A stretch of DNA of 64,000 bases, from the NCBI RefSeq assembly GCF_002294995.1, contig NZ_NSGF01000011.1, positions 1 through 64,000 of the forward strand, read 5' to 3'. The first letter of the stretch is position 1; each line of letters begins with the position of its first letter. A program made the translations under genes and the position numbers. Positions 1-8,360 of this stretch are shown here, piece by piece. Source of the stretch: Mesorhizobium sp. WSM3860 (lineage in GTDB: Bacteria > Pseudomonadota > Alphaproteobacteria > Rhizobiales > Rhizobiaceae). Under the pieces are notes generated by a model. That model was not told where the DNA came from. It worked only from the letters and a program-made list of their open reading frames with translations, and searched no databases.

Positions 1-3000
1 AGCGACGGCACGATCGGGCTCAGGGCAATAAAGGAACATGGCGGCCTAACGCTGGCGCAGCAGAGCGCCGAATATGACGGCATGATGCGCAGCGCTGTGC
101 AAAGCGGGCTGGTGGACATGGTGCTGCCGGCCGAGGAGATGGCTGCGAAGCTGGTGAGGTATTTCAGCCACGCCAAACACACGGAAAGCGAGCGCGACCG
201 CCGCAAGCGCGAAGTGGGCGAACAGCTTTCGCGGATCACGGGGCTGTTGCGCACGCGCACGGGCCATGATTTCAGCGGCTACAAGGACAACACCATCCTG
301 CGGCGCATCCAACGTCGCATGCAGGTGCTGCAGATCGGCGATCCCACGGCTTTCTACGAGCGGCTGCGCGACGAGCCGCAGCAGGTCGACCTCCTGTTCC
401 AGGACCTGCTCATCGGCGTGACCAGCTTTTTCCGCGACCCGCATGCTTTCGAGGCGCTCGAACGCTTCGTCATCCCCAAGCTTTTCGAGGGCCGCAAGCC
501 GGACGAGACGATCCGGGTCTGGGTGCCTGGCTCCGCCACCGGCGAGGAAGCCTATTCGATCGCGATGCTTTTGAAGGAGAACGCGCCACGAGGTGCCGCT
601 TCCCCCAACCTGCAGATCTTTGCCACCGACATCGACGAGCGTGCGCTGGAAGTGGCGCGCGCCGGCCGCTATCCGGCGACGGTCGCAAGCGACATCACGC
701 CGAAGCGCCTGAAGGAATTCTTCTCGCGCGAGGACGGCACTTATCGTGTTTCCGCCGAGTTGCGGGAAGCCTGCCTGTTCTCGGCGCACAATCTGTTGCG
801 CGACCCGCCGTTTTCCAAGCTCGACCTCATCGCCTGCCGCAATCTTTTGATCTATATGGGGCCGGAGCTGCAGGAAAAGATCGTCCCGATCTTCCACTAT
901 GCGCTGCGCAACAACGGCTATCTCTTCCTCGGCTCGTCCGAGAACGTGACGCGCCATGCGCGCAAGGCGAGCCGCATCTTCCAGAAGCGCAGCGGGGTCG
1001 GGGCCCAGCGCCTGCCCGAATTTCCGCTAGCCACCGCGGCCAGGCAGGCTGTTGCCAGCGCACGCCCGCGCGCAACGGCAGGAACCCTGCAGGAGCTTGC
1101 GGAGCGCTTGCTGGTCGACCGCTATGCGCCGGCCTATGTGGTCGTCAACGCCGCTGGCGAGCTGATGCACAGCTCGGGCGGGACAGGCAAATATCTGGAA
1201 CTTGCCGCCGGCGCGCCTGACCACAACGTCTTCTCCATGGCCCGTCGTGGGCTGCGCATGGATTTGCGCGCTGCGCTCCACAAGGCCGTCAGCACCGGAC
1301 AGGTGACGGTGCAGAACAAGATCAGCATCGGCACCAATGGCGGGCGCCAGACGATCAGCCTCGCCGTACAGCCGCTGCCGGCCGACGGCAATTCGGATCC
1401 GCTCTACATGCTGGTCTTCCGCGATATCGGCGGCATCAAGGCGGAGGCAGAGGACGAGCCCGTCCACACGACCGACGACGTCGAAAGCGCCAATGTCAGC
1501 CAGCTCGAAAAGGAGCTGCGGGAAACCAGGGAACGGCTGCAGATCACGACGGAGGAGCTCGAATCCTCCAACGAGGAGTTGAAATCCTCGAACGAGGAAC
1601 TGTCCTCGATCAACGAGGAGCTGCAATCGTCCAACGAGGAGTTGGAGACCTCCAAGGAGGAGCTGCAATCGATCAACGAGGAACTGCAGACCGTCAATGC
1701 CGAGCTCAACATCCGCGTCGACGAGCTCAGCCGCGCCAACAACGACATGTCCAACCTGCTCGAAAGCACGCAGATAGCGACCGTGTTCCTCGACCGCGAT
1801 CTTTGCATCAAGAGCTTCACGCCGACGGCGCGCGACCTGTTCAGGCTCGTCGAAAGCGATGTCGGCCGGCCGCTCGCGCATGTGCGGCCGCGCTTTGCCG
1901 CGGACCGACTCCCGGCAGATATTGAGCAGGTGCTGCAGCGGCTGGGTACGATAGAAAGGCAGGTGGAAGGCACCGAAAGCGGCAAGCACTACATCATGCG
2001 CGTGATGCCCTACCGCACCGTCGACAATGTCATCGCCGGCGTCGTCGTCACCTTCGTCGACGTTACCCAGATCGCGCAGGCGGAGGAAAAGATCGGCGCG
2101 CTGTCGCACGACCTGCGCAACCGCCTCGAAAGTCTGGAGACTGTTGTGGACCTTGTGCCTGTCGGCATCTTCATCGCCGAAGACGGCGACGGCGATGCCA
2201 TCCGCGCCAATCGCCGCGCGGCCGAGCTCGCCGGCCAGCGCGCCGCGGACGGCAAGCTCACCACGGTGCCGGCGGTCCTGCCGCTGATGGTGAACGGGTC
2301 CGTGGTGGAAACGCACGAGCAGCCGCTCCAGAAGGCGATGCGAACGGGCAAGCCCGTCCCCGGCTACGAAGCGCGGATCGCGCAGGCGGACGGTTCAAGC
2401 ATCGACGTGATGATGTCGGCCAATCCGCTGTTCGACGAAACCGGCATGGTGCGCGGTGCGATCGCGGCCCTGGTCGACGTCTCGAACCACAAGGAAGCCG
2501 AGCGCGCCCAGGAGAGGCTGCTGCACGAGCTGCAGCATCGCGTGAAGAACATCCTCGCCACGATCACAGCGCTGGCCGCGCGCATGATCCGCTCGTCAAG
2601 CTCGATGGGCGAATTCGCGATCTCGTTCCATGAGCGACTGCACGCGATGGCGCGCACGCATGAGGTCCTGTCGTCCCACAATTGGGGCGACGCCGACCTC
2701 GAGCAGCTGCTCAGGGCGACGTTTTCTCCCTACAACAGCACGGGACGCCAGAACCTCGTCATTCAAGGCCGGCCGTTCCACCTCGATGCGGCAACGGCGG
2801 CGGCGCTCGGCATGGTGTTCTTCGAGCTTGCCAGCAACGCCGCCAAATATGGGGCGCTTTCCGTCGACACCGGCCGCGTCGAAATCTCCTGGGACGTGGT
2901 GAAGCCGGGCATGCTGTCGATCAGCTGGGAGGAAGTCGGCGGTCCGGCCGTGGAAGAACCATCCCGCAGGAATTTTGGAACCACCTTCATTCAGCAGAGT

Positions 3001-3120
3001 TTAGAGTACGAGTTGAGGGGAAGTGTCGAAATGAACTTCAGGCCCACCGGCCTGGAGTGCCTGCTTCAGATCCCTCTCGCCCGAACAGAAGCCTTCGAGC
3101 CGTTGCCCGGCCACGCATGA
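1..3120 (+). CDS. CheB-CheR-PAS-HWE hybrid sensor histidine kinase (5' end outside window)
   Basis: The frame is open from base 1, so the start lies upstream. Visible residues 1-55 match the C-terminal end of a CheB methylesterase domain, followed by a CheR methyltransferase region with the SAM-loop motif GSATGEEAYSI near residue 178. Residues about 500-580 form a coiled coil of repeated SSNEEL/SINEEL heptads. Two PAS-like segments follow (about 580-695 and 710-835). The end is an HWE/HisKA_2 kinase: H-box ELQHRVKNILA with the likely phospho-His near residue 846, and ELASNAAKYGALS as N-box. No membrane segment is visible, so it is probably cytoplasmic. HWE kinases of this build often feed the alphaproteobacterial general stress response; that role here is inference from the neighbouring regulator and sigma factor. 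The stop overlaps the next start (ATGA), indicating translational coupling. Confidence 0.92.
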   Translation, partial: SDGTIGLRAIKEHGGLTLAQQSAEYDGMMRSAVQSGLVDMVLPAEEMAAKLVRYFSHAKHTESERDRRKREVGEQLSRITGLLRTRTGHDFSGYKDNTILRRIQRRMQVLQIGDPTAFYERLRDEPQQVDLLFQDLLIGVTSFFRDPHAFEALERFVIPKLFEGRKPDETIRVWVPGSATGEEAYSIAMLLKENAPRGAASPNLQIFATDIDERALEVARAGRYPATVASDITPKRLKEFFSREDGTYRVSAELREACLFSAHNLLRDPPFSKLDLIACRNLLIYMGPELQEKIVPIFHYALRNNGYLFLGSSENVTRHARKASRIFQKRSGVGAQRLPEFPLATAARQAVASARPRATAGTLQELAERLLVDRYAPAYVVVNAAGELMHSSGGTGKYLELAAGAPDHNVFSMARRGLRMDLRAALHKAVSTGQVTVQNKISIGTNGGRQTISLAVQPLPADGNSDPLYMLVFRDIGGIKAEAEDEPVHTTDDVESANVSQLEKELRETRERLQITTEELESSNEELKSSNEELSSINEELQSSNEELETSKEELQSINEELQTVNAELNIRVDELSRANNDMSNLLESTQIATVFLDRDLCIKSFTPTARDLFRLVESDVGRPLAHVRPRFAADRLPADIEQVLQRLGTIERQVEGTESGKHYIMRVMPYRTVDNVIAGVVVTFVDVTQIAQAEEKIGALSHDLRNRLESLETVVDLVPVGIFIAEDGDGDAIRANRRAAELAGQRAADGKLTTVPAVLPLMVNGSVVETHEQPLQKAMRTGKPVPGYEARIAQADGSSIDVMMSANPLFDETGMVRGAIAALVDVSNHKEAERAQERLLHELQHRVKNILATITALAARMIRSSSSMGEFAISFHERLHAMARTHEVLSSHNWGDADLEQLLRATFSPYNSTGRQNLVIQGRPFHLDAATAAALGMVFFELASNAAKYGALSVDTGRVEISWDVVKPGMLSISWEEVGGPAVEEPSRRNFGTTFIQQSLEYELRGSVEMNFRPTGLECLLQIPLARTEAFEPLPGHA

Positions 3121-3521
3121 ACAAGAGCGCTCCACTATCGGGCCTGCGGATCCTCGTCGTCGAGGACGCTTTCCTGGTTGCGCTTGATCTCTCCGACGAA
3201 TTGACCGATGCAGGCTGCCAGGTCGTAGGGCCCGCGCCTTCGGTCCAACAGGCGCTCGAGCAGATCGATGGAGTCGAGCTCGATGGCGCGGTGCTCGACG
3301 TCAACCTGCAAGGCGAACGCAGCTTTCCGCTGGCCGAGCACCTCGCCACCCGCCACGTGCCGTTTCTCTTCCTCACCGGTTATGACAGCGCGACGGTCTT
3401 TCCGGATCGGTTTCGGGATTCGCCGAGACTGTCGAAGCCCGTCGACACCAAAGTGTTGATCGAGGCGGTCGCGCGATTGGCGAACGCAGGCACCGACGCC
3501 TCGCGGCGCTCTCGCCTGTAG
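3117..3521 (+). CDS. Single-domain response regulator (FATGUY-like)
   Basis: A 134-aa receiver-only protein whose ATG overlaps the kinase stop by four bases, so it is the probable partner of that kinase. Acidic pocket E16/D17, phosphoacceptor D61 in VLDVNL, T87 in FLFLTGYD and K107 in LSKPVD are all present. The PFLFLTGYD segment resembles the FATGUY motif of single-domain regulators that act with HWE kinases in the general stress response (family knowledge). There is no output domain, so it would act by phosphotransfer or protein contact. Longer upstream starts in this frame are rejected because they lie inside the kinase. Confidence 0.9.
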   Translation: MNKSAPLSGLRILVVEDAFLVALDLSDELTDAGCQVVGPAPSVQQALEQIDGVELDGAVLDVNLQGERSFPLAEHLATRHVPFLFLTGYDSATVFPDRFRDSPRLSKPVDTKVLIEAVARLANAGTDASRRSRL

Positions 3522-3712
3522 CAATCAGGCTCCAGCAATCAAACGTTTGCAACTACTGCCACAAGGCAGGCGAACCTTCGCGTGTGCCGTCAGAAACTGC
3601 ACTTGGCGGCCGGTCACTGGCCATGCAGTCAGATAGGCGGTCCAGGAGCGCGAAAATCCGCTCGTGGACCGCGACGCATGACCTCGGCAGCCGGTTAGGC
3701 GGGGCTTGCCGC

Positions 3713-3737
3713 GGAACAAATGCCAAATGGGGCAGTT
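3713..3737 (+). promoter_or_regulatory. EcfG-type promoter, Nramp-related gene
   Basis: GGAAC at 3713-3717, 17-bp spacer, GTT at 3735-3737. It sits 74 bp before the chosen start at 3812 and argues against longer N-terminal extensions of that gene. Confidence 0.7.
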
Positions 3738-3811
3738 CGGCCCAGCACGTAAAGGCGGCACCCACTTACGCGTGTTCGGCCGATCCTTTCCGCCGGGACC
3801 GAGCGCAAGTG

Positions 3812-5098
3812 ATGACCGAACAACCCGACCAAGGGGCAGACAGGGGAACGCGCAAAGGTGTCGGGCGAGCGGCTGGCCTGGCCTTGATCGCCGGTGCGGC
3901 CGACGACGACTGCTCGGCAATCGGAACCTACGCCAGCGCGGGAGCAAGGTTCGGGCCGGATCTGCTTTGGACTGCACCCGTGACGCTGCCGATGATGTAC
4001 ACGGTTGTGTACCTCTCATCGAAGCTCGGCCAGGTATCCGGGCGGGGCCTGTTCCAGGTCATCGCGGACTTCTACCCGCGATGGCTGCTGTGGTCGGTTC
4101 TGGTGGGAGTCCTGATCGGCAACACGATCGAGGCGGCCGCGGATCTCGGCGCCATGGCGGCTGCGATCAACCTGTTCGTGCCGCTGCCGATTCCGATGAT
4201 CGTGGTTTTGGTTGCAGCATTCATGTTCGCTCTGCAGGTCTTCGGTTCTTACGACCTCCTCAGAAACATATTCCGAGTGCTGGCGCTGGCGCTGCTCGCC
4301 TATGTCGTCTCAGCTGTGCTCGCCCGGCCCGAACTGATGCCGGTGCTGAAAGGCACCTTTCTGCCAAAGATACATTTCAGTCGTGAGTATTTGTCGATCC
4401 TCGTCGCGATCATAGGCACCACACTGTCAGCCTACCTCTATACCTGGCAATCCAATCAGGAGGTTGAAGAGGAGAAAGCGCTGGGCAGAACCACGCTTGA
4501 GAAACGGAAAGGGGCGACCACGGGCGAGCTGCGCCGGTCGCGCCAGGACATCCTGATCGGCATGACGTTTTCCAACCTGATCATGTACTTCATCATTCTT
4601 TCGACCGGTTCGACGCTTCACAAGGCCGGCCAAACCCAGATCGACACGGCGGCCCAGGCAGCCGAAGCGCTGCGGCCACTTGCCGGCGATGCGGCAGGCA
4701 TAATCTTCGCCGCCGGTGTGATCGGCGTCGGTTTTCTGGCCGTTCCCGTCATGACGACCGGTGCTGCTTTCGATCTCGCCCAGGCGATGGGCTGGAAGCA
4801 CGGCATGGATGCGAAGCCGCGGGATGCGCCGGGCTTCTACCTGGCAACGGGGGCCTTCACGCTGATCGGAGTCGCCCTGAATTTTCTTGGCTTCAATCCA
4901 ATGCAGGCATTGGTCTGGGCTGGGATCGTGCAGGGCTTTTCCACTCCTCCGCTGCTGCTGTTGATCCTTTTGATGACGAACGATCGCAGGATTATGGGCG
5001 ACCGGGTCAATAGCCGGAGCACGAACATCCTCGGGGGCATCACAACCTTGGTGATCTTTGCGGCCGCGGGGGGATTGGTGGCGAGTTGGTTCCTCTAA
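3812..5098 (+). CDS. Nramp-related divalent metal transporter
   Basis: A 428-aa polytopic membrane protein with about 11 hydrophobic segments. The first helix carries GAADDDCSAIGTY and the sixth-helix region GTTLSAYLYTWQSNQEVEEE. These are the signatures of the Nramp-related branch that usually has a DDDPSG-type first helix and a WQ..QEVEEE stretch, rather than the classical DPGN and MPH metal site. The expected proline is a cysteine here. Expected role: proton- or gradient-driven uptake of a divalent cation at the inner membrane; the metal cannot be assigned from sequence. The ATG at 3812 (a GTG abuts it at 3809) is preferred because an EcfG-type promoter lies at 3713-3737, downstream of the longer possible starts. 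Confidence 0.8.
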   Translation: MTEQPDQGADRGTRKGVGRAAGLALIAGAADDDCSAIGTYASAGARFGPDLLWTAPVTLPMMYTVVYLSSKLGQVSGRGLFQVIADFYPRWLLWSVLVGVLIGNTIEAAADLGAMAAAINLFVPLPIPMIVVLVAAFMFALQVFGSYDLLRNIFRVLALALLAYVVSAVLARPELMPVLKGTFLPKIHFSREYLSILVAIIGTTLSAYLYTWQSNQEVEEEKALGRTTLEKRKGATTGELRRSRQDILIGMTFSNLIMYFIILSTGSTLHKAGQTQIDTAAQAAEALRPLAGDAAGIIFAAGVIGVGFLAVPVMTTGAAFDLAQAMGWKHGMDAKPRDAPGFYLATGAFTLIGVALNFLGFNPMQALVWAGIVQGFSTPPLLLLILLMTNDRRIMGDRVNSRSTNILGGITTLVIFAAAGGLVASWFL

Positions 5099-5155
5099 CT
5101 CGAACGGCGACGCCGTTGGTTGGCCAAGGGCGTTCAAGCAAGTTCGTTTACAACA

Positions 5156-5180
5156 GGAACGATCATCATTGTCACGCATT
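5156..5180 (+). promoter_or_regulatory. Candidate EcfG-type promoter (autoregulation of sigma gene)
   Basis: GGAAC at 5156-5160, 18-bp spacer, TT at 5179-5180 (looser RpoE2-type consensus; the third base is A rather than G). It is 46 bp before the proposed GTG of the sigma factor. Confidence 0.45.
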
Positions 5181-5225
5181 CTCCCTAATCAATGCCCATC
5201 AACTCTCTCTGCTGGGGTTCGAACC

Positions 5226-5810
5226 GTGTTACCCAAAGGCCATGCCGTGCCTGACTGCGGACCGGGCGAGGTCGCTGTCGTCGACCTCATCCCTGCGTTG
5301 CGTGCTTTTGCGCGCACTTTTTGCCGCTTGCCCGATGATGCCGACGATTTGGTGCAGGAGACCCTGACCAAGGGGCTTGCGAACCTGGACAAGTTCGAGC
5401 CGGGGACGCGACTGAAGTCCTGGCTGTTCACCATCATGCGCAATACGCATTACACGCGGGTCAAGGCGGCTGCTAGAGAAGCACCCGGGTTGCTGGACTG
5501 CGCCTCCAGCCGGCCGATTTCGGAAGCTTCGCAGGACTGGTCCGTTCGGACCAAGGAAGTCTACCAGGCTATCCAGAAGCTTCCGATGCATCAGCGCGAG
5601 GTACTGACGCTGATCGGTGTGCTGGGTGTCAGCTACGAAGAAACCGCGGAGATATGCGATTGCGCGGTCGGAACCGTTAAAAGCCGTCTCAACCGTGCGC
5701 GTGCAAGCGTCCTGGAACTCCTTGATGAAAGCTCATCGCAAGCGCTGGTCGAAAGACACGATCATCTCGCGGAAGATCACTGGGACAGAGCTGCTGACAG
5801 GCATCGGTAA
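5226..5810 (+). CDS. EcfG-like ECF sigma factor
   Basis: A sigma-70 factor of about 194 aa with regions 2 and 4. Region 2 contains DDADDLVQETL and the segment FEPGTRLKSWLFTIMRN, typical of the EcfG/ECF15 group; region 4 contains YEETAEICDCAVGTVKSRL with its helix-turn-helix. It should direct RNA polymerase to GGAAC-type promoters, which are abundant in this window. No ATG precedes region 2 in a suitable place: GTG at 5226 (or 5247) is proposed, with the promoter candidate at 5156-5180 upstream. The protein has no long C-terminal extension. A small NepR-like gene converges on it from the minus strand. Whether this is the housekeeping EcfG or a paralogue cannot be told; no PhyR is in the window. 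Confidence 0.85.
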   Translation: MLPKGHAVPDCGPGEVAVVDLIPALRAFARTFCRLPDDADDLVQETLTKGLANLDKFEPGTRLKSWLFTIMRNTHYTRVKAAAREAPGLLDCASSRPISEASQDWSVRTKEVYQAIQKLPMHQREVLTLIGVLGVSYEETAEICDCAVGTVKSRLNRARASVLELLDESSSQALVERHDHLAEDHWDRAADRHR

Positions 5811-5819
5811 GGCTTGCCG

Positions 5820-5996
5820 TCAGCTCTCCTTCTTGCACCGGCGCTTCTCGATCAGCGCGTTCTGCAACTCGATCGCGAGCTTGGTCAGCCGATCAGGAAC
5901 TCTTTCCTGCTCAATGGCTCTCAACAACGACGCGATCTCTTGGTCTATGCCCAGGCTTGCCTGGCTGACGGGATCGCGCTGGCTCGGACGAGACAT
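5820..5996 (-). CDS. NepR-like anti-sigma factor (58 aa)
   Basis: A short reading frame on the minus strand starting ATG TCT CGT at 5996 and ending TGA at 5820, convergent with the sigma gene and separated by 9 bp. The product reads LGIDQEIASLLRAIEQE, then RVPDRLTKLAIELQNALIEK, then a basic tail. The pattern of an amphipathic helix, a V-P-[DE]-R turn and a second helix is the core of NepR proteins, which sequester EcfG until phosphorylated PhyR removes them (family knowledge). GC3 is high through the frame. The assignment rests on the short motif and the position beside the sigma gene; it could instead be another small stress protein. Confidence 0.6.
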   Translation of the reverse strand: MSRPSQRDPVSQASLGIDQEIASLLRAIEQERVPDRLTKLAIELQNALIEKRRCKKES

Positions 5997-6179
5997 GGCA
6001 TTCTCTTAGCAAATGTGGCCCCTTCGAGATTCACTTGAGACCATACACGGCCAGAGTTTGCAAGGCGCTTCCAGCCGCCGATCAGCTTCAGCTCCGCAGC
6101 AGATCATGGCGAAGCGAAAACCCTTTGCCTGAACTAATCCGTTGCGAGCCTGCCAAGTCTTGCGATAGTTGCCGCAAGA

Positions 6180-6398
6180 TCAGTCTTCCGGGATCCGGTT
6201 TTCCGCGTGGTCTTGATACTGATCGGACTTGATCCGATTGCTGTCGAGGCCGCGTTCTTTTGTATGCTGCTTCTTATCCCGGTTCGACAGGACGTCATTT
6301 TCGCCAACCATGTCTTTCGGAACCATCGTCTTCGCTCCGGTCCCGGCACCTTTGCCCTGACTGCCGCGTCCCATGTGTTTCTTACCGCCGGACGCCAT
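6180..6398 (-). CDS. Small hydrophilic protein, function unknown
   Basis: 72 aa, rich in Lys, Gly, Asp and Gln, with no membrane segment (begins MASGGKKHMGRG and ends AENRIPED). An AGGAG ribosome-binding site lies 6-7 bases before the ATG, and an EcfG-type promoter sits 50-70 bp upstream. The composition suggests a disordered protein of the kind often found in stress regulons. I recognise no named family. Confidence 0.65.
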   Translation of the reverse strand: MASGGKKHMGRGSQGKGAGTGAKTMVPKDMVGENDVLSNRDKKQHTKERGLDSNRIKSDQYQDHAENRIPED

Positions 6399-6446
6399 CT
6401 TCTTCTCCTGGGTCTTCCAGCTTCTGCGCAAGTAGTTTGAGGTCCG

Positions 6447-6471
6447 AACTTCGGTCCGTCGGTTATGTTCC
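6447..6471 (-). promoter_or_regulatory. EcfG-type promoter, small hydrophilic gene
   Basis: On the minus strand GGAAC at 6471-6467, 17-bp spacer, GTT at 6449-6447. It overlaps the 3' end of the upstream methyltransferase gene and precedes the ATG at 6398 by about 50 bp. Confidence 0.7.
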
Positions 6472-7371
6472 GCCGGTACGACGAATAAGAAAGGCGGTGC
6501 CATCCCATCGACGGAAAGGCATCTCGCCGTCGATGAGGACGTCCATGGCGCATATCCGGGCGAGATGGCGGATGTCGGCGGAATCGGCGGCGGGCGACAT
6601 CCGGTATGAATAATTGAGGATTGCCACCGTCCCTCCTGGCCGCAAGACGCGCGCCATTTCGATGAAGTGCCGCTCGGCGACGCCGGCAAGTACCAGGTAA
6701 GGGAAACTGTCTACCGCCAGCACGCCATCAAAACCGGCGTGGACGAACTCGCCAAGGTCGAGGCCGGAGGTCCGGCGGAACTCAACATTGCCAAGATCGG
6801 CGCAGCGTCGGCGCGCGACGGCAATCATCCTGGGGGAGATATCGATGCCGACAATATGCTTCGCCTTGGCGTGGAGCGCGCATTCGATGCGGCCGATGCC
6901 GGAGCCGATGTCGAGTATTGTCTTGTCCGCGCCGGTAAAATCCTGTCGCTCCAGCCAAGCGACGATTTCGGCCGTTGTAGCCGAAAGCTTTTCCTCATCG
7001 CCAAGCGATGAAAGTTGGACGCTGGCCGCCGGAGAGATGGCGACCGCCTTGTCAAAGCCGTCGGCCAGCCGGCGGAGCGTCATCTCATCCGTTTCGCCGC
7101 CCGGACGGTCATGGCAAACCGAAGCTGCCGTTGACCTGAGACTATCGAAGGCATCTGCCTTGCCCGAAAGAAGCACGGCTATGTCCTCGAGCCAGCCTCT
7201 TTGCTGGACAGCGCTTGCACGCATGTCCAGGGCGACGCCCGCCAATTCTGCCGCGCGCATGTCCGTCTCGACGGCCAATCTGGCGACCGCGACCTCGGCG
7301 GACAGGTCGGTCGCCATGCAATTCTCGAGGATACGCCTCGCGGTCAACCTCTCTCGACCTGCTGTGGTCAT
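6463..7371 (-). CDS. SAM-dependent methyltransferase, end of glycan operon
   Basis: 302 aa. The N-terminal half (about 1-130) is helical and unassigned; the C-terminal half is a class I methyltransferase with motif I ILDIGSGIGRIECAL, acidic residue in VGIDIS, and MARVLRPGGTVAILNYSY as post-motif. Its ATG overlaps the TGA of the preceding GNAT gene (ATGA), which fixes the start at 7371. It is the last of nine tightly packed genes running from 14728. The likely substrate is an intermediate or product of the glycan pathway (inference). Confidence 0.82.
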   Translation of the reverse strand: MTTAGRERLTARRILENCMATDLSAEVAVARLAVETDMRAAELAGVALDMRASAVQQRGWLEDIAVLLSGKADAFDSLRSTAASVCHDRPGGETDEMTLRRLADGFDKAVAISPAASVQLSSLGDEEKLSATTAEIVAWLERQDFTGADKTILDIGSGIGRIECALHAKAKHIVGIDISPRMIAVARRRCADLGNVEFRRTSGLDLGEFVHAGFDGVLAVDSFPYLVLAGVAERHFIEMARVLRPGGTVAILNYSYRMSPAADSADIRHLARICAMDVLIDGEMPFRRWDGTAFLIRRTGGT

Positions 7372-8360
7372 GGCGACGCGTTCCGGGTCCAGACCCTTTG
7401 CACCGTCCATCGGTCCTCTGCTCCCCAGCTGTATTTGTAGCTCTCCCGGCCGCGTAGAAAATCGAACTCTCGCGCGCCGTCCTGAACGGCTTCGGCGATA
7501 GCCTTGCCGATCAGAATGGCGCCGGGGCTCTCCTGCGCATAAGACGGGTCGAAGCCGCCGAGATAGGCATAGGCGCGGTCGCGGTGATGAAAACCGTAAT
7601 AGGCGCCGACGACGGCGCCGTCGATTTCCATCAGCCAGCACCGCGCCAAATGCTTCGCGGCGAGACGGGGCAAGGCATTGCGATGAAACTCGATCGCGCT
7701 TTGCGTCAGCACGCCGCCGCCATGTCCGGCCCAGCGGGCGTTGTGCAGGCGGATCAGCTGACCGAGAAATGTCTCCGGAGCGGCCTCCGCCCGCTTGACC
7801 GTCACGCGGCCTCTCCGTTGCGCGGCTCGCAGAGCGCGACGCAGCTGGCGTCTTCGCCGCGCGGGAACAGAGCGTGCAAGCGTCTCGTCGCCAGCCAAGG
7901 AAAGCACGGGGCAGGCGGCATGGGCGGTCGATCGGCTTTCCTCGATATCGGGCAGCACAAGCTCCAGGGATGTGGCTTCAGCCGAAAGGTCCGGCAGGAT
8001 CCATTGCAACCATTCGAGCGAAAGCACTGTTTCGGCAATCAAGGTCCCGACGGCTTCTTCGAACTTGGGTGCGCAAAGAATATCGAGATAGTCGCTCAGC
8101 GAAATTCCGATCGGAAGCAGGCGCAAACCGGAAGCGTGCCGTTCGAGGTAGAGGGGTGCCAGGCCGACAAGATCATTTCCGCTCCACACCGCGATCGCCG
8201 AGAGACTGCCCGGCGCGAATGTCCGCCACCATGGCAGGAGCCAGGCGGGTGATTGGAAGGGCGTAGCAGAGCCGCATTGCGCCCAGAGCGGCCACCATTG
8301 CTGCTCGAGACCGTCAAGCGCATCTTGGTCGCCGATGACATCGGCACGCAGGCCGCTCAC
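7368..8360 (-). CDS. GNAT-family (BioF2/CelD-like) acyltransferase
   Basis: 330 aa, from a GTG whose bases overlap the stop of the upstream glycosyltransferase (GTGA). The C-terminal domain has the GNAT-like stretch MEIDGAVVGAYYGFHHRD followed by YLGGFDPSYAQESPG and a C-terminal FDFLRGRESYKY, as in CelD/BioF2-type acetyltransferases of polysaccharide clusters. It probably acylates a sugar amine or hydroxyl in the cytoplasm. Position between a glycosyltransferase and a methyltransferase supports a decorating role. Donor and acceptor are unknown. Confidence 0.78.
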   Translation of the reverse strand: MSGLRADVIGDQDALDGLEQQWWPLWAQCGSATPFQSPAWLLPWWRTFAPGSLSAIAVWSGNDLVGLAPLYLERHASGLRLLPIGISLSDYLDILCAPKFEEAVGTLIAETVLSLEWLQWILPDLSAEATSLELVLPDIEESRSTAHAACPVLSLAGDETLARSVPARRRRQLRRALRAAQRRGRVTVKRAEAAPETFLGQLIRLHNARWAGHGGGVLTQSAIEFHRNALPRLAAKHLARCWLMEIDGAVVGAYYGFHHRDRAYAYLGGFDPSYAQESPGAILIGKAIAEAVQDGAREFDFLRGRESYKYSWGAEDRWTVQRVWTRNASP

